Counted from the first letter of the stretch, positions 7,149 through 15,453 are shown. The stretch is 26,468 bases of DNA from Halanaerobium sp. (GCA_003070825.1 QBLP01000005.1:1-26468), one strand, 5' to 3'. The notes: generated by a model from the letters alone, not told the origin. Program-made: numbers and translations.

Positions 7149-7796
7149 TTATTCCTCCACTGTCTCACTATTAGTATCTGCAGCAGCTTCCTCTTCACTG
7201 AAGCGGAGAGTTGCTCTTCCGCGCAGCTTAACTTCTTCAGTCTGCTGATTAACCTCTGCTGACTGAGAGCTAAAGGACTCTCCATTTCGCTCACCCTGAA
7301 CATTACCTTTCAGAGTTATTATTTCACTATTGAGATTATAAGTTATCTGATCTGCTTCAGCCCAAAAATTATTATATTCCAGGTAGGCATTACCCTTAAC
7401 CTCTATTCTATCTTCGGACCGGTAAATATCGATCTGTTCTGCCTGCAGCAGAGAATTTTCGCCTCTGACTTCAGCCTCTTTGATTAAATGAAAAACCTGA
7501 GTCTCAAGATTTCCGGTCAGCTCAACAGCCTTCGCTTCAAAGTCCTGGTAAAAAAGTTTTACATTATTTCTAAATTCAATTTCCCCGTTATAACGGCGGT
7601 AAATACCAACATCTTCAGCTGTAATCCTAAGCTCATCATATATCAGTTCTACACTGCCGGTGGCTCTAAACACCTGACCGGCTTCAGTCTGCTCCAGGTC
7701 AAGATTATCTCCGTTCAATTCCCTGACTGCAGCTGCATTAGCTGTCAGCGCCAGGATAAATACTAATAAAAAAAATAAAATTTTTTTCTGCATCAT
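7149..7796 (-). CDS. lptA: LptA/OstA-like periplasmic LPS bridge protein
   Basis: A protein of 215 residues with a signal peptide (about residues 1-21, ending TANA) and then repeated beta strands of the OstA jellyroll, such as FRATGSVELIYDELRITAED and AYLEYNNFWAEADQITYNL. LptA-type proteins form a periplasmic slide carrying LPS to LptD. The longer frame opens with TTG at 7814, but GAGGAG lies just inside it, six bases before ATG 7796, so the start is 7796 or the adjacent ATG at 7793. It ends in a short acidic tail (EEEAAADTNSETVEE) not needed for the fold. It sits between lptC and lptB. Confidence 0.87.
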   Translation of the reverse strand: MMQKKILFFLLVFILALTANAAAVRELNGDNLDLEQTEAGQVFRATGSVELIYDELRITAEDVGIYRRYNGEIEFRNNVKLFYQDFEAKAVELTGNLETQVFHLIKEAEVRGENSLLQAEQIDIYRSEDRIEVKGNAYLEYNNFWAEADQITYNLNSEIITLKGNVQGERNGESFSSQSAEVNQQTEEVKLRGRATLRFSEEEAAADTNSETVEE

Positions 7797-7838
7797 TAAT
7801 GACTCCTCATTCAAATATAATGGTTTTAGAAAGTATTT

Positions 7839-8411
7839 CTAGTCCTCCGACATCTCATCAAAATCCACTTCAGCCTGTCCATTATCACCCTTAAGCTTTA
7901 AGTTCCTTAAATCAAGATCTGAATTAAAGCTTGCTGCCCGGGAATTAAATTCACTTCCCGTAATTTTAACAGAGCCTCTTCCTTCGAGATAATTGCGGTT
8001 TAAATAATAGTCGAGCTCCTCTGCTTCAATCTGATAGCGGTCACTCTCAATTAAGACATTACCTCTGATCTCCAGATATTGATCATTACTGTGATAGACT
8101 GCAAAATCACCACTGAGCGTATATAATAGCTGGTTGCTGTTTGTTGAATAAACTTCTGCCTCAAGTGGTCTAAGTTCCATTCGCTGTTCATCTTTAAAGT
8201 TTTTTAGGTGTTCAGTCTCCAGCTTCAGCTCCTGATTCTGCTGGTTATTAAAAACACTGAAATTCACGCCCTCCAGCTCCTCTTCGGGTAGCTCTTTATT
8301 TTCAGCTGTCGGCTTAGGTGGAGTGATTGGATTTTCTTCCAGAGTAAAATAGAGTGAAAAAATAATAGTGATAAAAATAAAGAGCGCTAAAAAAATACTT
8401 TTTCTATCCAC
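7839..8411 (-). CDS. lptC: LptC-like membrane-anchored LPS transfer protein
   Basis: A 190-residue protein with one N-terminal membrane anchor (residues 5-24), a Pro-rich linker, and a beta-jellyroll (about 48-185) with the LptC pattern, including LEAEVYSTNSNQLLYTLSG and LEGRGSVKITGSEF. It receives LPS from the LptB-permease complex and hands it to LptA. The start is GTG, overlapping the lpxB stop by eight bases, with AAGGAGGG about ten bases upstream within the end of lpxB, so the two genes are probably translationally coupled. Sequence alone separates LptC from LptA mainly by the uncleaved anchor and position. Confidence 0.85.
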   Translation of the reverse strand: MDRKSIFLALFIFITIIFSLYFTLEENPITPPKPTAENKELPEEELEGVNFSVFNNQQNQELKLETEHLKNFKDEQRMELRPLEAEVYSTNSNQLLYTLSGDFAVYHSNDQYLEIRGNVLIESDRYQIEAEELDYYLNRNYLEGRGSVKITGSEFNSRAASFNSDLDLRNLKLKGDNGQAEVDFDEMSED

Positions 8412-9549
8412 TATTTTTTAGCCCTCCTTCTCTAAGCAGTAAGTCTGCTGTTTTTTCCACTGCACCTCCACCACCAAGTTTGTGGCGCACGGTCTGCAGC
8501 TTCTCTTTAATTTTATTCAATTCTTTTTTATCATTCAGCCAGTTCAGGGCAGTTTCTGTAATTTTTTCTGCTTCAAAATCCTGCTGCAGCAGCTCGGGTA
8601 CAACCTCTTCGCCGGCAATGATATTGGGTAGGCCGACAAATTCAACCTTAAAAACATACTTTGCCAGAAAGTAGGTGGTCAGAGCCGCCTGATAGCAGAT
8701 AATCTGCGGTGTATCCAGAATCGCCGCCTCCAGAGTTGTGGTTCCCGAAGCAGAAATTATAAATTCGGAAATCTGCATCAGCTGGTAATTCTTCTTTTGA
8801 ATAATCTTTAAATCAAGCTCAACCTTTTCGGTAAAGGATTTTAAATACTCAGGCTCAATTCCTTCTGCAGCTGCCAGCAGAAATTCAATTTCCGGTTTTT
8901 CTGCTTTTATACTGCAGGCTGCCTGGAGCATCTCCGGCAGCAGTGACTCGATTTCTCCCCGGCGGCTGCCCGGAAAAAGCGAAATCACCTGTTTCTGCTG
9001 ATCTAAATTTAACTCCTTTTTAATTTCTGCTGCTGTTTTATCAACTTCGACAATATCTACCAGAGGGTGACCGACAAAAGTAACTTCTGCTCCGGCTTCT
9101 CGGTAGACATCTCTTTCCATTGGAAAAACAGCTGCAATATGAGTTCTATAGGAAGCCATTTTGTCAGCCCGGCGCTTATTGTAGACCCAGGCTGAAGGCG
9201 GAAAATAATTAACCGCCTTAATTCCCTCCTGACTGCAGGCTTTGGCCAGTTTCATATTAAAGGCCGAATAATCAACCAGAAATACCAGATCTGGCTTCCG
9301 CTCCCGCAGGATTTTTTTCATCTCTTTGAGATGTTTAAAATGCTCTTTCAAATTTTTTAAAGCTTCTATATAACCAATAGTACTGATTTTGGTGGGGTCG
9401 ATTAAAATCTCTGCTCCTATTTCCCGGAGAGCAGTCGAGCCCATACCAAAAATTTGGATACTACTATTTTTTTCTTTTACTTTTTTTAGGACGGCAGCGG
9501 CGTGCATATCACCAGATACTTCGCCTGCTGAAACCATTATTTTTGCCAA
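8404..9549 (-). CDS. lpxB: Lipid-A-disaccharide synthase LpxB
   Basis: A 381-residue GT19 glycosyltransferase that joins UDP-2,3-diacylglucosamine to lipid X, giving the lipid A disaccharide phosphate on the inner face of the membrane. It shows SAGEVSGDMHAA near the N-terminus, DYSAFNMKLAK, the PSAWVYNKRRADKM segment, FVGHPLVD and the donor-site region ISASGTTTLEAAILDTPQI. The start is TTG at 9549, overlapping lpxI by 13 bases, with GAGGAG 11 bases upstream. The alternative ATG at 9537 would cut the first strand before SAGE. Length is normal for the family. Confidence 0.95.
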   Translation of the reverse strand: MAKIMVSAGEVSGDMHAAAVLKKVKEKNSSIQIFGMGSTALREIGAEILIDPTKISTIGYIEALKNLKEHFKHLKEMKKILRERKPDLVFLVDYSAFNMKLAKACSQEGIKAVNYFPPSAWVYNKRRADKMASYRTHIAAVFPMERDVYREAGAEVTFVGHPLVDIVEVDKTAAEIKKELNLDQQKQVISLFPGSRRGEIESLLPEMLQAACSIKAEKPEIEFLLAAAEGIEPEYLKSFTEKVELDLKIIQKKNYQLMQISEFIISASGTTTLEAAILDTPQIICYQAALTTYFLAKYVFKVEFVGLPNIIAGEEVVPELLQQDFEAEKITETALNWLNDKKELNKIKEKLQTVRHKLGGGGAVEKTADLLLREGGLKNSG

Positions 9550-10373
9550 GGTAGGATTAACTCCTCTTTATTATATTCCGCAGCAGCAACTACAATTCCT
9601 TCTGCAGCTGCCCGGCGGCAGAATTCTTCTTTGTTTAAAATAAATGTTTTATCTGCTTCAATTATTAAAGCTCCTGCTTCTGCCTCAATTAAATTCTCCA
9701 GGGTTTTTAAACCAACAGTGGGCAGGTCAAACCGAATATCCTGATTTCTTTTGCTGCATTTAGCCATTACAATTCCCGGACCTCCAAATTTTGCCGCCCG
9801 CTTAATTGCTTCATCTGTTCCTTCGATTGCTTCCAGGGCCATAACTGCTCCACCTTTAACTAAGGCAGTCTGACCGATATCAAAACGACCGAGGTTATAA
9901 GCGGTCTCAAAAGCAAAAACCAAATCTCTTTTTAGTTCAGAATCTACTTTACCAGCCAGAATTCCTGGCTCTGCCAGCTGTTCTTCTAAAAGATAGGTCT
10001 GGGGCAGGATTTTAACTCCCGAATTTATAAATTCCAGGGCCAGAGCCATCAATATAGTATCATCATTTAATTCCGGCAGCTGTTTAAGCAGCTGCTGGAG
10101 CTTCTGGTCCGGATTGAAATCATTAAAAAGATGTGCCTTCTGGATCTTACCGAGCCAGATAGCCTCTTCGATTTCTTCTTCTTCTAAAATCTGCAGGATT
10201 TCTCCCAGCTGAGTTAAATTAACCGTATATTCTGCACAGTCTAAATCAGAGAATTCAGCTGTGATCTCTTCGGCAATTTTAATTACAATAAAATTCTCAG
10301 CCTGAGCTGCAGCCTTTTCAGCCCAGAGACGGGGCAGCTGACCCCAACCTGCGATTAGAGCTTTTTTAGTCAT
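9537..10373 (-). CDS. lpxI: UDP-2,3-diacylglucosamine pyrophosphatase LpxI
   Basis: A protein of 278 residues in the LpxI (formerly DUF1009) family, which hydrolyses UDP-2,3-diacylglucosamine to lipid X plus UMP and replaces LpxH. It shows ALIAGWGQLPRLWAEKA at the N-terminus, AIWLGKIQKAHLF, the LVKGGAVMALEAIEGTDEAI block and the C-terminal GPGIVMAKCSKRNQDIRFDLPTVG in fragments typical of the family. The longest frame starts with GTG at 10382. ATG 10373 has AGGTGG five bases before it and is preferred. It starts nine bases after lpxA ends and overlaps lpxB. Confidence 0.92.
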   Translation of the reverse strand: MTKKALIAGWGQLPRLWAEKAAAQAENFIVIKIAEEITAEFSDLDCAEYTVNLTQLGEILQILEEEEIEEAIWLGKIQKAHLFNDFNPDQKLQQLLKQLPELNDDTILMALALEFINSGVKILPQTYLLEEQLAEPGILAGKVDSELKRDLVFAFETAYNLGRFDIGQTALVKGGAVMALEAIEGTDEAIKRAAKFGGPGIVMAKCSKRNQDIRFDLPTVGLKTLENLIEAEAGALIIEADKTFILNKEEFCRRAAAEGIVVAAAEYNKEELILPWQK

Positions 10374-10382
10374 CACTGCCAC

Positions 10383-11159
10383 CTACCGGCAGATTCCGCG
10401 GCTGGCATTGCGCAGAAAACGCAGAAAATGCTCGATTTCCTCACTGGCATCGAGTTCCTGGTCCATCTTTTCTATCGCCTCGTCAATATTCAGCTTGGAG
10501 CGGTAGAGAGTTTTGTAGGCTCTTTTTATTTCTCTACGCATTTCGGGGCTGACCCCATTGCGTCTTAAACCAATAACATTGATCCCGTTGACTCCTGCTG
10601 GATGACCATCGACTAAAATATAGGGAGGTACATCCTTAACTACCTTAGAATGTGCACCAACCATACTCATCTTACCAATGCGAACAAATTGATGGACTCC
10701 AACCATACCTGCGATTACTGCATGATCTTCGATTGCTACATGGCCTGCCAGGTTTGTCGCGTTGGACATTACAATATGGCTGCCCAGCTGACAGTCATGT
10801 GCTACATGACAGTAGGCCATTAATAAATTATCATTTCCAATTCTTGTCTCCCCTCCGCCATCGGCGGTCCCCCGGTGGATAGTAACATTTTCTCTAATGG
10901 TATTATTGTCACCGATAAAAAGGTAACTCTTTTCCCCATCAAATTTTAAATCCTGGGGCTCAAAACCTATAGAAGCCCCGTGGAATATTTCATTATTTTT
11001 ACCAATCTGAGTCCAGCCCTTAACTACCACATGAGGTCCAATTACTGTCCCCTCACCGATTTCAACATTTTCACCGATGATGGCATAGGGCCCTATTTCA
11101 ACATTTCTCCCAATTTTGGCTCCCGGAGCAACAATTGCTGTCTCATGGATATTGCTCAT
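10383..11159 (-). CDS. lpxA: UDP-N-acetylglucosamine acyltransferase LpxA
   Basis: A 258-residue left-handed beta-helix acyltransferase that performs the first step of lipid A synthesis, acylating UDP-GlcNAc at O-3 from hydroxyacyl-ACP. Hexapeptide repeats run from about residue 6 to 185. The catalytic His is in HVAHDC (His121), followed by NLAGH and the GVHQFVRIG segment, and the C-terminal part is helical. The frame is open to ATG 11201, but ATG 11159 has AAAGGTG six bases before it and gives the normal family N-terminus (MSNIHETAIVAPGAKIG), so I use it. It lies 63 bases after fabZ, the common fabZ-lpxA order. Confidence 0.95.
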   Translation of the reverse strand: MSNIHETAIVAPGAKIGRNVEIGPYAIIGENVEIGEGTVIGPHVVVKGWTQIGKNNEIFHGASIGFEPQDLKFDGEKSYLFIGDNNTIRENVTIHRGTADGGGETRIGNDNLLMAYCHVAHDCQLGSHIVMSNATNLAGHVAIEDHAVIAGMVGVHQFVRIGKMSMVGAHSKVVKDVPPYILVDGHPAGVNGINVIGLRRNGVSPEMRREIKRAYKTLYRSKLNIDEAIEKMDQELDASEEIEHFLRFLRNASRGICR

Positions 11160-11222
11160 GTGGAGCACCTTTCCTTTTTTTTCAGCTGCCAAGACTATCA
11201 TTCCCCTTCCAGAATTCTCTAT

Positions 11223-11672
11223 CTATTTCTCCTCAAATGTAAACATCATTTCCGCTTCTGCAGCAAGATTATCGCCCACATAAGCTTCTCCTCTCACCTT
11301 AGAAACTCTTTTACGCAGTCTTACTATTTCAACCTTGATTCTTAACTGGTCACCCGGTTTAACAGGTGTCCTAAACTTAGCTTTATCAATACTGGTAAAA
11401 ATAGGGAGCTTATCTTCCATATCTTCAAAACTGTAATAAATCAAAATTCCTGCTACCTGGGCCATCGCCTCAACTATCAGAACACCCGGCATAATTGGGT
11501 GATCAGGGTAATGACCTAAGAAAAACTCTTCGTTGATTGTTACATTTTTAATCCCAACAATTGATTCCTTTTTATGGACTTCTTCAATTCTATCTACTAA
11601 TAATAAAGGATAACGGTGGGGTAAAATTGACCTGATTACACCAATATCAATAATTTCATTTATCTCACTCAA
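11223..11672 (-). CDS. fabZ: 3-hydroxyacyl-ACP dehydratase FabZ
   Basis: A 149-residue hotdog-fold dehydratase that removes water from 3-hydroxyacyl-ACP during fatty acid synthesis. It competes with LpxA and LpxD for the same substrate pool. Catalytic His54 is in GHYPDHPIMPGVL and Glu68 in VEAMAQ. The frame can extend upstream into lpxC, but the TTG at 11672 has AGGAGG nine bases before it and restores the usual length, starting one base after the lpxC stop codon. Its position between lpxC and lpxA is typical of lipid A operons. Confidence 0.95.
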   Translation of the reverse strand: MSEINEIIDIGVIRSILPHRYPLLLVDRIEEVHKKESIVGIKNVTINEEFFLGHYPDHPIMPGVLIVEAMAQVAGILIYYSFEDMEDKLPIFTSIDKAKFRTPVKPGDQLRIKVEIVRLRKRVSKVRGEAYVGDNLAAEAEMMFTFEEK

Positions 11673-11673
11673 A

Positions 11674-12540
11674 TTAATTTTCCTCCTCAAGCATTTTTTC
11701 TCTAATCTTCTCCGCCAGTCTGACATGAAGTCGGTGACCGGATTTGACTGCTATTATATGCCCCATAATTCTACCATTTAAAAACATGTCCCCAATAACA
11801 TCTAAAATTTTATGTCTGACAAACTCGTTCTCAAATCTGAGCGGGTTAACCGTTTTTGTTTCTTCTATTAAAACCGCATTATCAAGACTGCCTCCCAGTG
11901 CCAGCCCCTGAGCATGGAGCTTTTCTACCTCGGCTGCAAAACCAAAAGTTCTGGCCCTGGAAATTTCTTCTGCAAAATCTATTTTTTCAGCATCGAATTC
12001 GAAATAACTGCTTCCGATTACAGGATGCTGATAATCGAGAGTATAAGATATTTTAAAACCATCATAAGGCAGGATAGTAATATATGAATCATCCTGACGG
12101 GCATAAACTGGAGACTCAACTTTAAAAATTTGCCGCTGCTCCTGCTGTTCCTGCAGCCCGACACTGATTATCTTTTGATAATAAGGATAGGCACTTCCAT
12201 CTATGACTGGAATCTCTGGACCAGAAACTTCAATTTCTAAATTATCAATTCCACTTCCCCAGATTGCAGCCATCAAATGTTCTATAGTACTGACTTTAGC
12301 CTCTTTAACTTCTCTACTGCCGATGGTTGTATTTCTAACCAGATTAACTACTGACTCTGGAACTGCCTTCAGCTTCAGCTGCTGTTTCAAATCAGAGCGA
12401 AAGAAAACTATTCCGGTTCCTGCAGCTGCCGGTTTTAGTCTAATTTCTGCATCCTTACCTGAATGGAGGGCAATTCCTTCGATTATAATCTCTTCATTTA
12501 ATGTCTTCTGCTTGCCTTTTTCTATATACAAAGCTGTCAT
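11674..12540 (-). CDS. lpxC: UDP-3-O-acyl-GlcNAc deacetylase LpxC
   Basis: A 288-residue zinc deacetylase for the committed step of lipid A synthesis. Zinc ligands His88 (STIEHLMAA), His243 and Asp247 (VRHKILDVIGD) are present, as are catalytic Glu87 and His269 (KSGHRLH). The N-terminal EGIALHSGKDAEIRLKPA is typical. The start is ambiguous. ATG 12540 directly abuts GAAAGG, so either TTG 12531 (nine bases after GAAAGG) is used, or ATG 12540 is reached by coupling from a three-codon minicistron at 12548-12537. A sigma-A promoter lies just upstream, making this the probable first gene of an internal transcript running into the lpt genes. Confidence 0.95.
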   Translation of the reverse strand: MTALYIEKGKQKTLNEEIIIEGIALHSGKDAEIRLKPAAAGTGIVFFRSDLKQQLKLKAVPESVVNLVRNTTIGSREVKEAKVSTIEHLMAAIWGSGIDNLEIEVSGPEIPVIDGSAYPYYQKIISVGLQEQQEQRQIFKVESPVYARQDDSYITILPYDGFKISYTLDYQHPVIGSSYFEFDAEKIDFAEEISRARTFGFAAEVEKLHAQGLALGGSLDNAVLIEETKTVNPLRFENEFVRHKILDVIGDMFLNGRIMGHIIAVKSGHRLHVRLAEKIREKMLEEEN

Positions 12541-12548
12541 CCTTTCAT
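12537..12548 (-). other. Three-codon minicistron overlapping the lpxC start
   Basis: ATG AAA GGA TGA (12548-12537) encodes Met-Lys-Gly-stop. GAAAGG lies six bases before its ATG, and its TGA overlaps the lpxC ATG in the arrangement ATGA. It is not in the lpxC frame. It could seat ribosomes that then reinitiate on lpxC. Function is inferred only from spacing and overlap. Confidence 0.3.
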
Positions 12549-12568
12549 TAAAAGCCTTTCAATAGTTT

Positions 12569-12597
12569 ATTATATATTTATTGACTTTATAATTCAA
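12569..12597 (-). promoter_or_regulatory. Internal sigma-A promoter before lpxC
   Basis: TTGAAT (12597-12592), a 17-base spacer and TATAAT (12574-12569) lie in the 60-base gap between lpxD and lpxC. Transcription would start near 12562, leaving a leader of about 22 nt before the lpxC ATG. This would let the lpx-lpt genes be expressed apart from mreB-tamB-bamA-skp-lpxD. Confidence 0.7.
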
Positions 12598-12600
12598 GGA

Positions 12601-13656
12601 TTATTTATTTTCCAGCTCCGCCAGTCTTTTTTCTAATTTTTTTATTTTATCAATATATTTCGGCAGGCGCCTTAAATAGGCCTGTTCCTTAAGAGCTTCC
12701 CGGTGAATCTGAGCCGGCGCTCCGGAAATAAAATCCCCCTCATTTGTCGGTGAAGTAACCATTGCTCTGGCGGCGGCAGTAGTATTGTCTGCCAGCTTGA
12801 TGTGGCCGACTACACCAGCCTGCCCCCCCAGAGTTACCCGGCGGCCGAGTTTGGTGCTTCCCGCTACTGCAGAATGCGCTACCAGCAGTGACTCTTCTCC
12901 GATTTCAACATTATGCCCAATCTGAATCAGGTTATCAAGTTTGCTTCCCTGCCTGATAACTGTTGGTCCGCTGGCTCCTCTGTCAATTGTGACATTGGCT
13001 CCAATCTCGACCTCAGATTCGATAATCACATTACCCTGCTGAGGAATTTTGTGGTGACCGTCTTCGTCTGTTGCAAAGCCAAAACCATCAGAACCGATTA
13101 CAGCACCGGATTGGATTATAACCTCATCCTGAATTATCGTTTCTCTTTCGATAATAACTCCGGGATGTAATAAACAATTAGCCCCAATCTTTACATCCGG
13201 TCCTATAATCACTCCTGGTGCCAGGACTGTGTTTTTACCAATCTCTACATTTTCAGCAATTACAACTCCGGGATGAATAGAAATGTTTTCTGCCAGTTTA
13301 ACTGTCTCAGCAAGCACAGATTTCTCAGAAATTTTCCCACTCTCATAAGGTCGCGGTGTTAAAAGATCAGCTATTTGAGCATAAACTCTCCTTGGATTAT
13401 CAGTCAGCAGAAAAGTTTTTTTCGCTTTTAAGTTTGAGTCCAGCTCTTTACATATCTGCTGGCTGCTGACAATTACTGCTGCCTTAGATTTTAAAGCCAG
13501 TTGTAAATATTCTTTTTGATCAGCAAAGGTGACCGAGCTGCCTCCACTTTCTTCTATACCACGCGCATTAGTTATTTTTAAATCTTTATCCCCTTTGATT
13601 TCTGAATCTGTAATTTCTGCTAGTTCTTCGACTTTATAACTTTTTGCTGCTGTCAA
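12601..13656 (-). CDS. lpxD: UDP-3-O-acylglucosamine N-acyltransferase LpxD
   Basis: A 351-residue enzyme that adds the second hydroxyacyl chain (N-2) to the product of LpxC. It has an N-terminal uridine-binding domain (residues 1-105), a hexapeptide left-handed beta-helix (about 110-315) and a C-terminal helix rich in Lys/Glu. The catalytic His is in NLIQIGHNVEIG (His248), and GSDGFGFATDEDG is conserved. The start is TTG, with a G-rich site (GGGGGA) about nine bases upstream. It follows the skp-like gene by 31 bases and precedes lpxC after a promoter-bearing gap. Confidence 0.95.
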   Translation of the reverse strand: MTAAKSYKVEELAEITDSEIKGDKDLKITNARGIEESGGSSVTFADQKEYLQLALKSKAAVIVSSQQICKELDSNLKAKKTFLLTDNPRRVYAQIADLLTPRPYESGKISEKSVLAETVKLAENISIHPGVVIAENVEIGKNTVLAPGVIIGPDVKIGANCLLHPGVIIERETIIQDEVIIQSGAVIGSDGFGFATDEDGHHKIPQQGNVIIESEVEIGANVTIDRGASGPTVIRQGSKLDNLIQIGHNVEIGEESLLVAHSAVAGSTKLGRRVTLGGQAGVVGHIKLADNTTAAARAMVTSPTNEGDFISGAPAQIHREALKEQAYLRRLPKYIDKIKKLEKRLAELENK

Positions 13657-13687
13657 TTTAATCTTATCCCCCTTAGAACAAAACTAA

Positions 13688-14035
13688 TTATTTATATTTG
13701 TTATCTATTTTATCAGCAATTTCCTGGCTGATGTTTTTTCCTCCCTGATAAACTGCCTGGTCAATTATAATACTGCTGTAACTATTTTCTGCAGCAATAA
13801 TTTCTGCTTCCCTGCGCAAAATTTTCATTATTTCCTTTTCTGCTGCCCGAAGAGAGCTCTCCCTTTTTTCTGATTTATCTCTGACTGCTTGCTTAATCTG
13901 ACTTAAGTGTTTGCTGGCAGCAACTACCTGATCTAAATTAACAACTGCTGTTTGCTCTTCTTTATCTAAAAATAGTGGCATGATTAAAGTTAGCACAATG
14001 ATAAATACTGCAGTTGCCTTACGATAATAATGCAT
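13688..14035 (-). CDS. Short membrane-anchored Skp/OmpH-like protein
   Basis: A 115-residue protein with an N-terminal hydrophobic segment (residues 8-23) lacking a clear cleavage site. AVVNLDQVVAASKHL, the Skp/OmpH first-strand motif, comes next, then a short coiled coil, then the closing strand-helix IIIDQAVYQGGKNISQEI seen in OmpH proteins. The coil is much shorter than in E. coli Skp, so it may be a miniature chaperone or a partner of the larger paralogue at 15001-15453. ATG start with GGAGG upstream. The site overlaps the upstream stop and lies in a possible six-pair hairpin. I infer a periplasmic OMP chaperone role from the family and the lpxD/bamA neighbours. Confidence 0.7.
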   Translation of the reverse strand: MHYYRKATAVFIIVLTLIMPLFLDKEEQTAVVNLDQVVAASKHLSQIKQAVRDKSEKRESSLRAAEKEIMKILRREAEIIAAENSYSSIIIDQAVYQGGKNISQEIADKIDNKYK

Positions 14036-14054
14036 TTAAAATAAACCTCCTGGT

Positions 14055-14942
14055 TTAATAATACAATTTTTTACTATTAGCAATTATATCTTCTAATTCA
14101 GCATCTTTTTCTGCTTTTGCTAAAGCTAAATCTTTTTTTATTTCTTCTCTGGCTGCCGCCAGTTCAGCTGAGATTTTTTCCCGCAGCTCAGAAAGTATCT
14201 GCTGATGCTTATCTCTAATCTTCTCGCGATAAGCAGCATACTGCTGATTAAATTCCATGATCAAAGCACTGGTTTTACTGGAAATGGCCTCATTTAATCT
14301 AGAATTTTTTGCGGCCATTAAAGCCTGCTGTTCTGATCGTACTTTTTTCAGCATATTCCTAAATTTTTCTTTTTCACTTTCTGTGTGAGCTGTAAATTCA
14401 ATCTGAAGCTGTAAATTAATTATCCTTAAATAATTGTCAAGTATTTCTTTCTGATTAAAATCAGAATATTTGTTCCTTATTTCCTGCCTCAGCTGCTGCA
14501 ATTTTCGCGAAAGTTCAGCCTCCAGTTCCTGCCTTTTTTGCTGCAGTAGCTTCTCCTCTCGCTGATCTAAAGTCCTTCGTTTAGCTTCTAATGCCTGCAT
14601 CTTTTCTTCCCGCAAACCATTCAGTTTTTCTAGATAACCTGCAGTAATAACTGCCAGCATCCTTTGTTTGCTCTGCTCCATCAGTTCAAAACTTCTATCT
14701 CTTAAAGTTTTTTCAAAGGCCATTTTTTCCTGCTGCAGAGATTTTTCTACTGCCAGAGATTCGAAATTAAAAGTCGGCTTTTCCTCTGAAAAAATTGACT
14801 CTTTCTGCTGCAGTCTGTAAACCGGGTAATTTTCTCGCTGCTGAGGAGTGAAAACATAAATAAGAAGAAAGGCAAAAATTAGAGCCAATAAAATTGAAGT
14901 TAAAAATTTTATCGAGATAAAATGATAATCATATTTATCCAT
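14055..14942 (-). CDS. Membrane-anchored long coiled-coil protein
   Basis: A 295-residue protein I cannot assign to a named family. One hydrophobic segment (residues 14-30) follows a short polar N-terminus. Almost the whole rest, about residues 65-290, is a Gln/Glu/Lys/Arg-rich helix with heptad spacing and very few Pro or Gly. If it were a single extended coil it would be about 30 nm long, enough to cross a periplasm. ATG start with AAAGGAG upstream. It sits between two Skp/OmpH-like genes, so it may be an enlarged, diverged relative that kept the coil but lost the beta part, or a tether. No catalytic residues are apparent. Confidence 0.75.
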   Translation of the reverse strand: MDKYDYHFISIKFLTSILLALIFAFLLIYVFTPQQRENYPVYRLQQKESIFSEEKPTFNFESLAVEKSLQQEKMAFEKTLRDRSFELMEQSKQRMLAVITAGYLEKLNGLREEKMQALEAKRRTLDQREEKLLQQKRQELEAELSRKLQQLRQEIRNKYSDFNQKEILDNYLRIINLQLQIEFTAHTESEKEKFRNMLKKVRSEQQALMAAKNSRLNEAISSKTSALIMEFNQQYAAYREKIRDKHQQILSELREKISAELAAAREEIKKDLALAKAEKDAELEDIIANSKKLYY

Positions 14943-15000
14943 TTTGCCTTTCTCCTTTCTATTTAAGTATTAATTAATATTTAGTTGATAAAATGATAGT

Positions 15001-15453
15001 TTACCATTCTTTATTAATTTTTTTAAGAACATCATCAGTCAGGTTATAACCACCGGCTAGAATCTGTTCTGATTCCAGAACAAATTTTACTTTTTTTTCG
15101 GCTGCAGTTTTTTTGATTAGTTCCTCAACTTCTGCGGTAACAGAGGCCAGCAGTTCAGACTCTAAATTCTGCAGTTGCTTTTGATATTTTACCAGCAATT
15201 CTTTCTGCTCAGCCCCGGAAAGATCTTCAGCCTTATTTTCCAGCTGCTGCTGATATTCGGCAGCTTTTTGGTTTAAAGTTTTTTCGGCCGCTGTTCGAGC
15301 AGGGTGTTCTTCAAAAACTCGCTGCAGATTTACATAAGCAACTCTGTCAACTGATTTATCTTCTGTAATTATTCCAAGCAGAAGTACTGCAGCCAGAATG
15401 GCCGCCAGTAAAAGTACAACTGCCAGTTGAAACTTACGCTCACTCAAAATCAT
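15001..15453 (-). CDS. Skp/OmpH family periplasmic chaperone
   Basis: A 150-residue protein with an N-terminal hydrophobic segment (residues 9-29), then the OmpH pattern: VDRVAYVNLQRVFEEHP first strand, coiled coil from about 60 to 115, and a closing VKFVLESEQILAGGYNLTDDVLKKI. Skp trimers hold unfolded outer-membrane proteins in the periplasm before BamA. Length is close to mature E. coli Skp. The hydrophobic segment has no obvious signal peptidase I site, so the protein may stay membrane-anchored. ATG start with GGAGG upstream. It is the first gene after bamA (89-base gap), the standard bamA-skp-lpxD order with one extra gene pair inserted. Confidence 0.88.
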   Translation of the reverse strand: MILSERKFQLAVVLLLAAILAAVLLLGIITEDKSVDRVAYVNLQRVFEEHPARTAAEKTLNQKAAEYQQQLENKAEDLSGAEQKELLVKYQKQLQNLESELLASVTAEVEELIKKTAAEKKVKFVLESEQILAGGYNLTDDVLKKINKEW

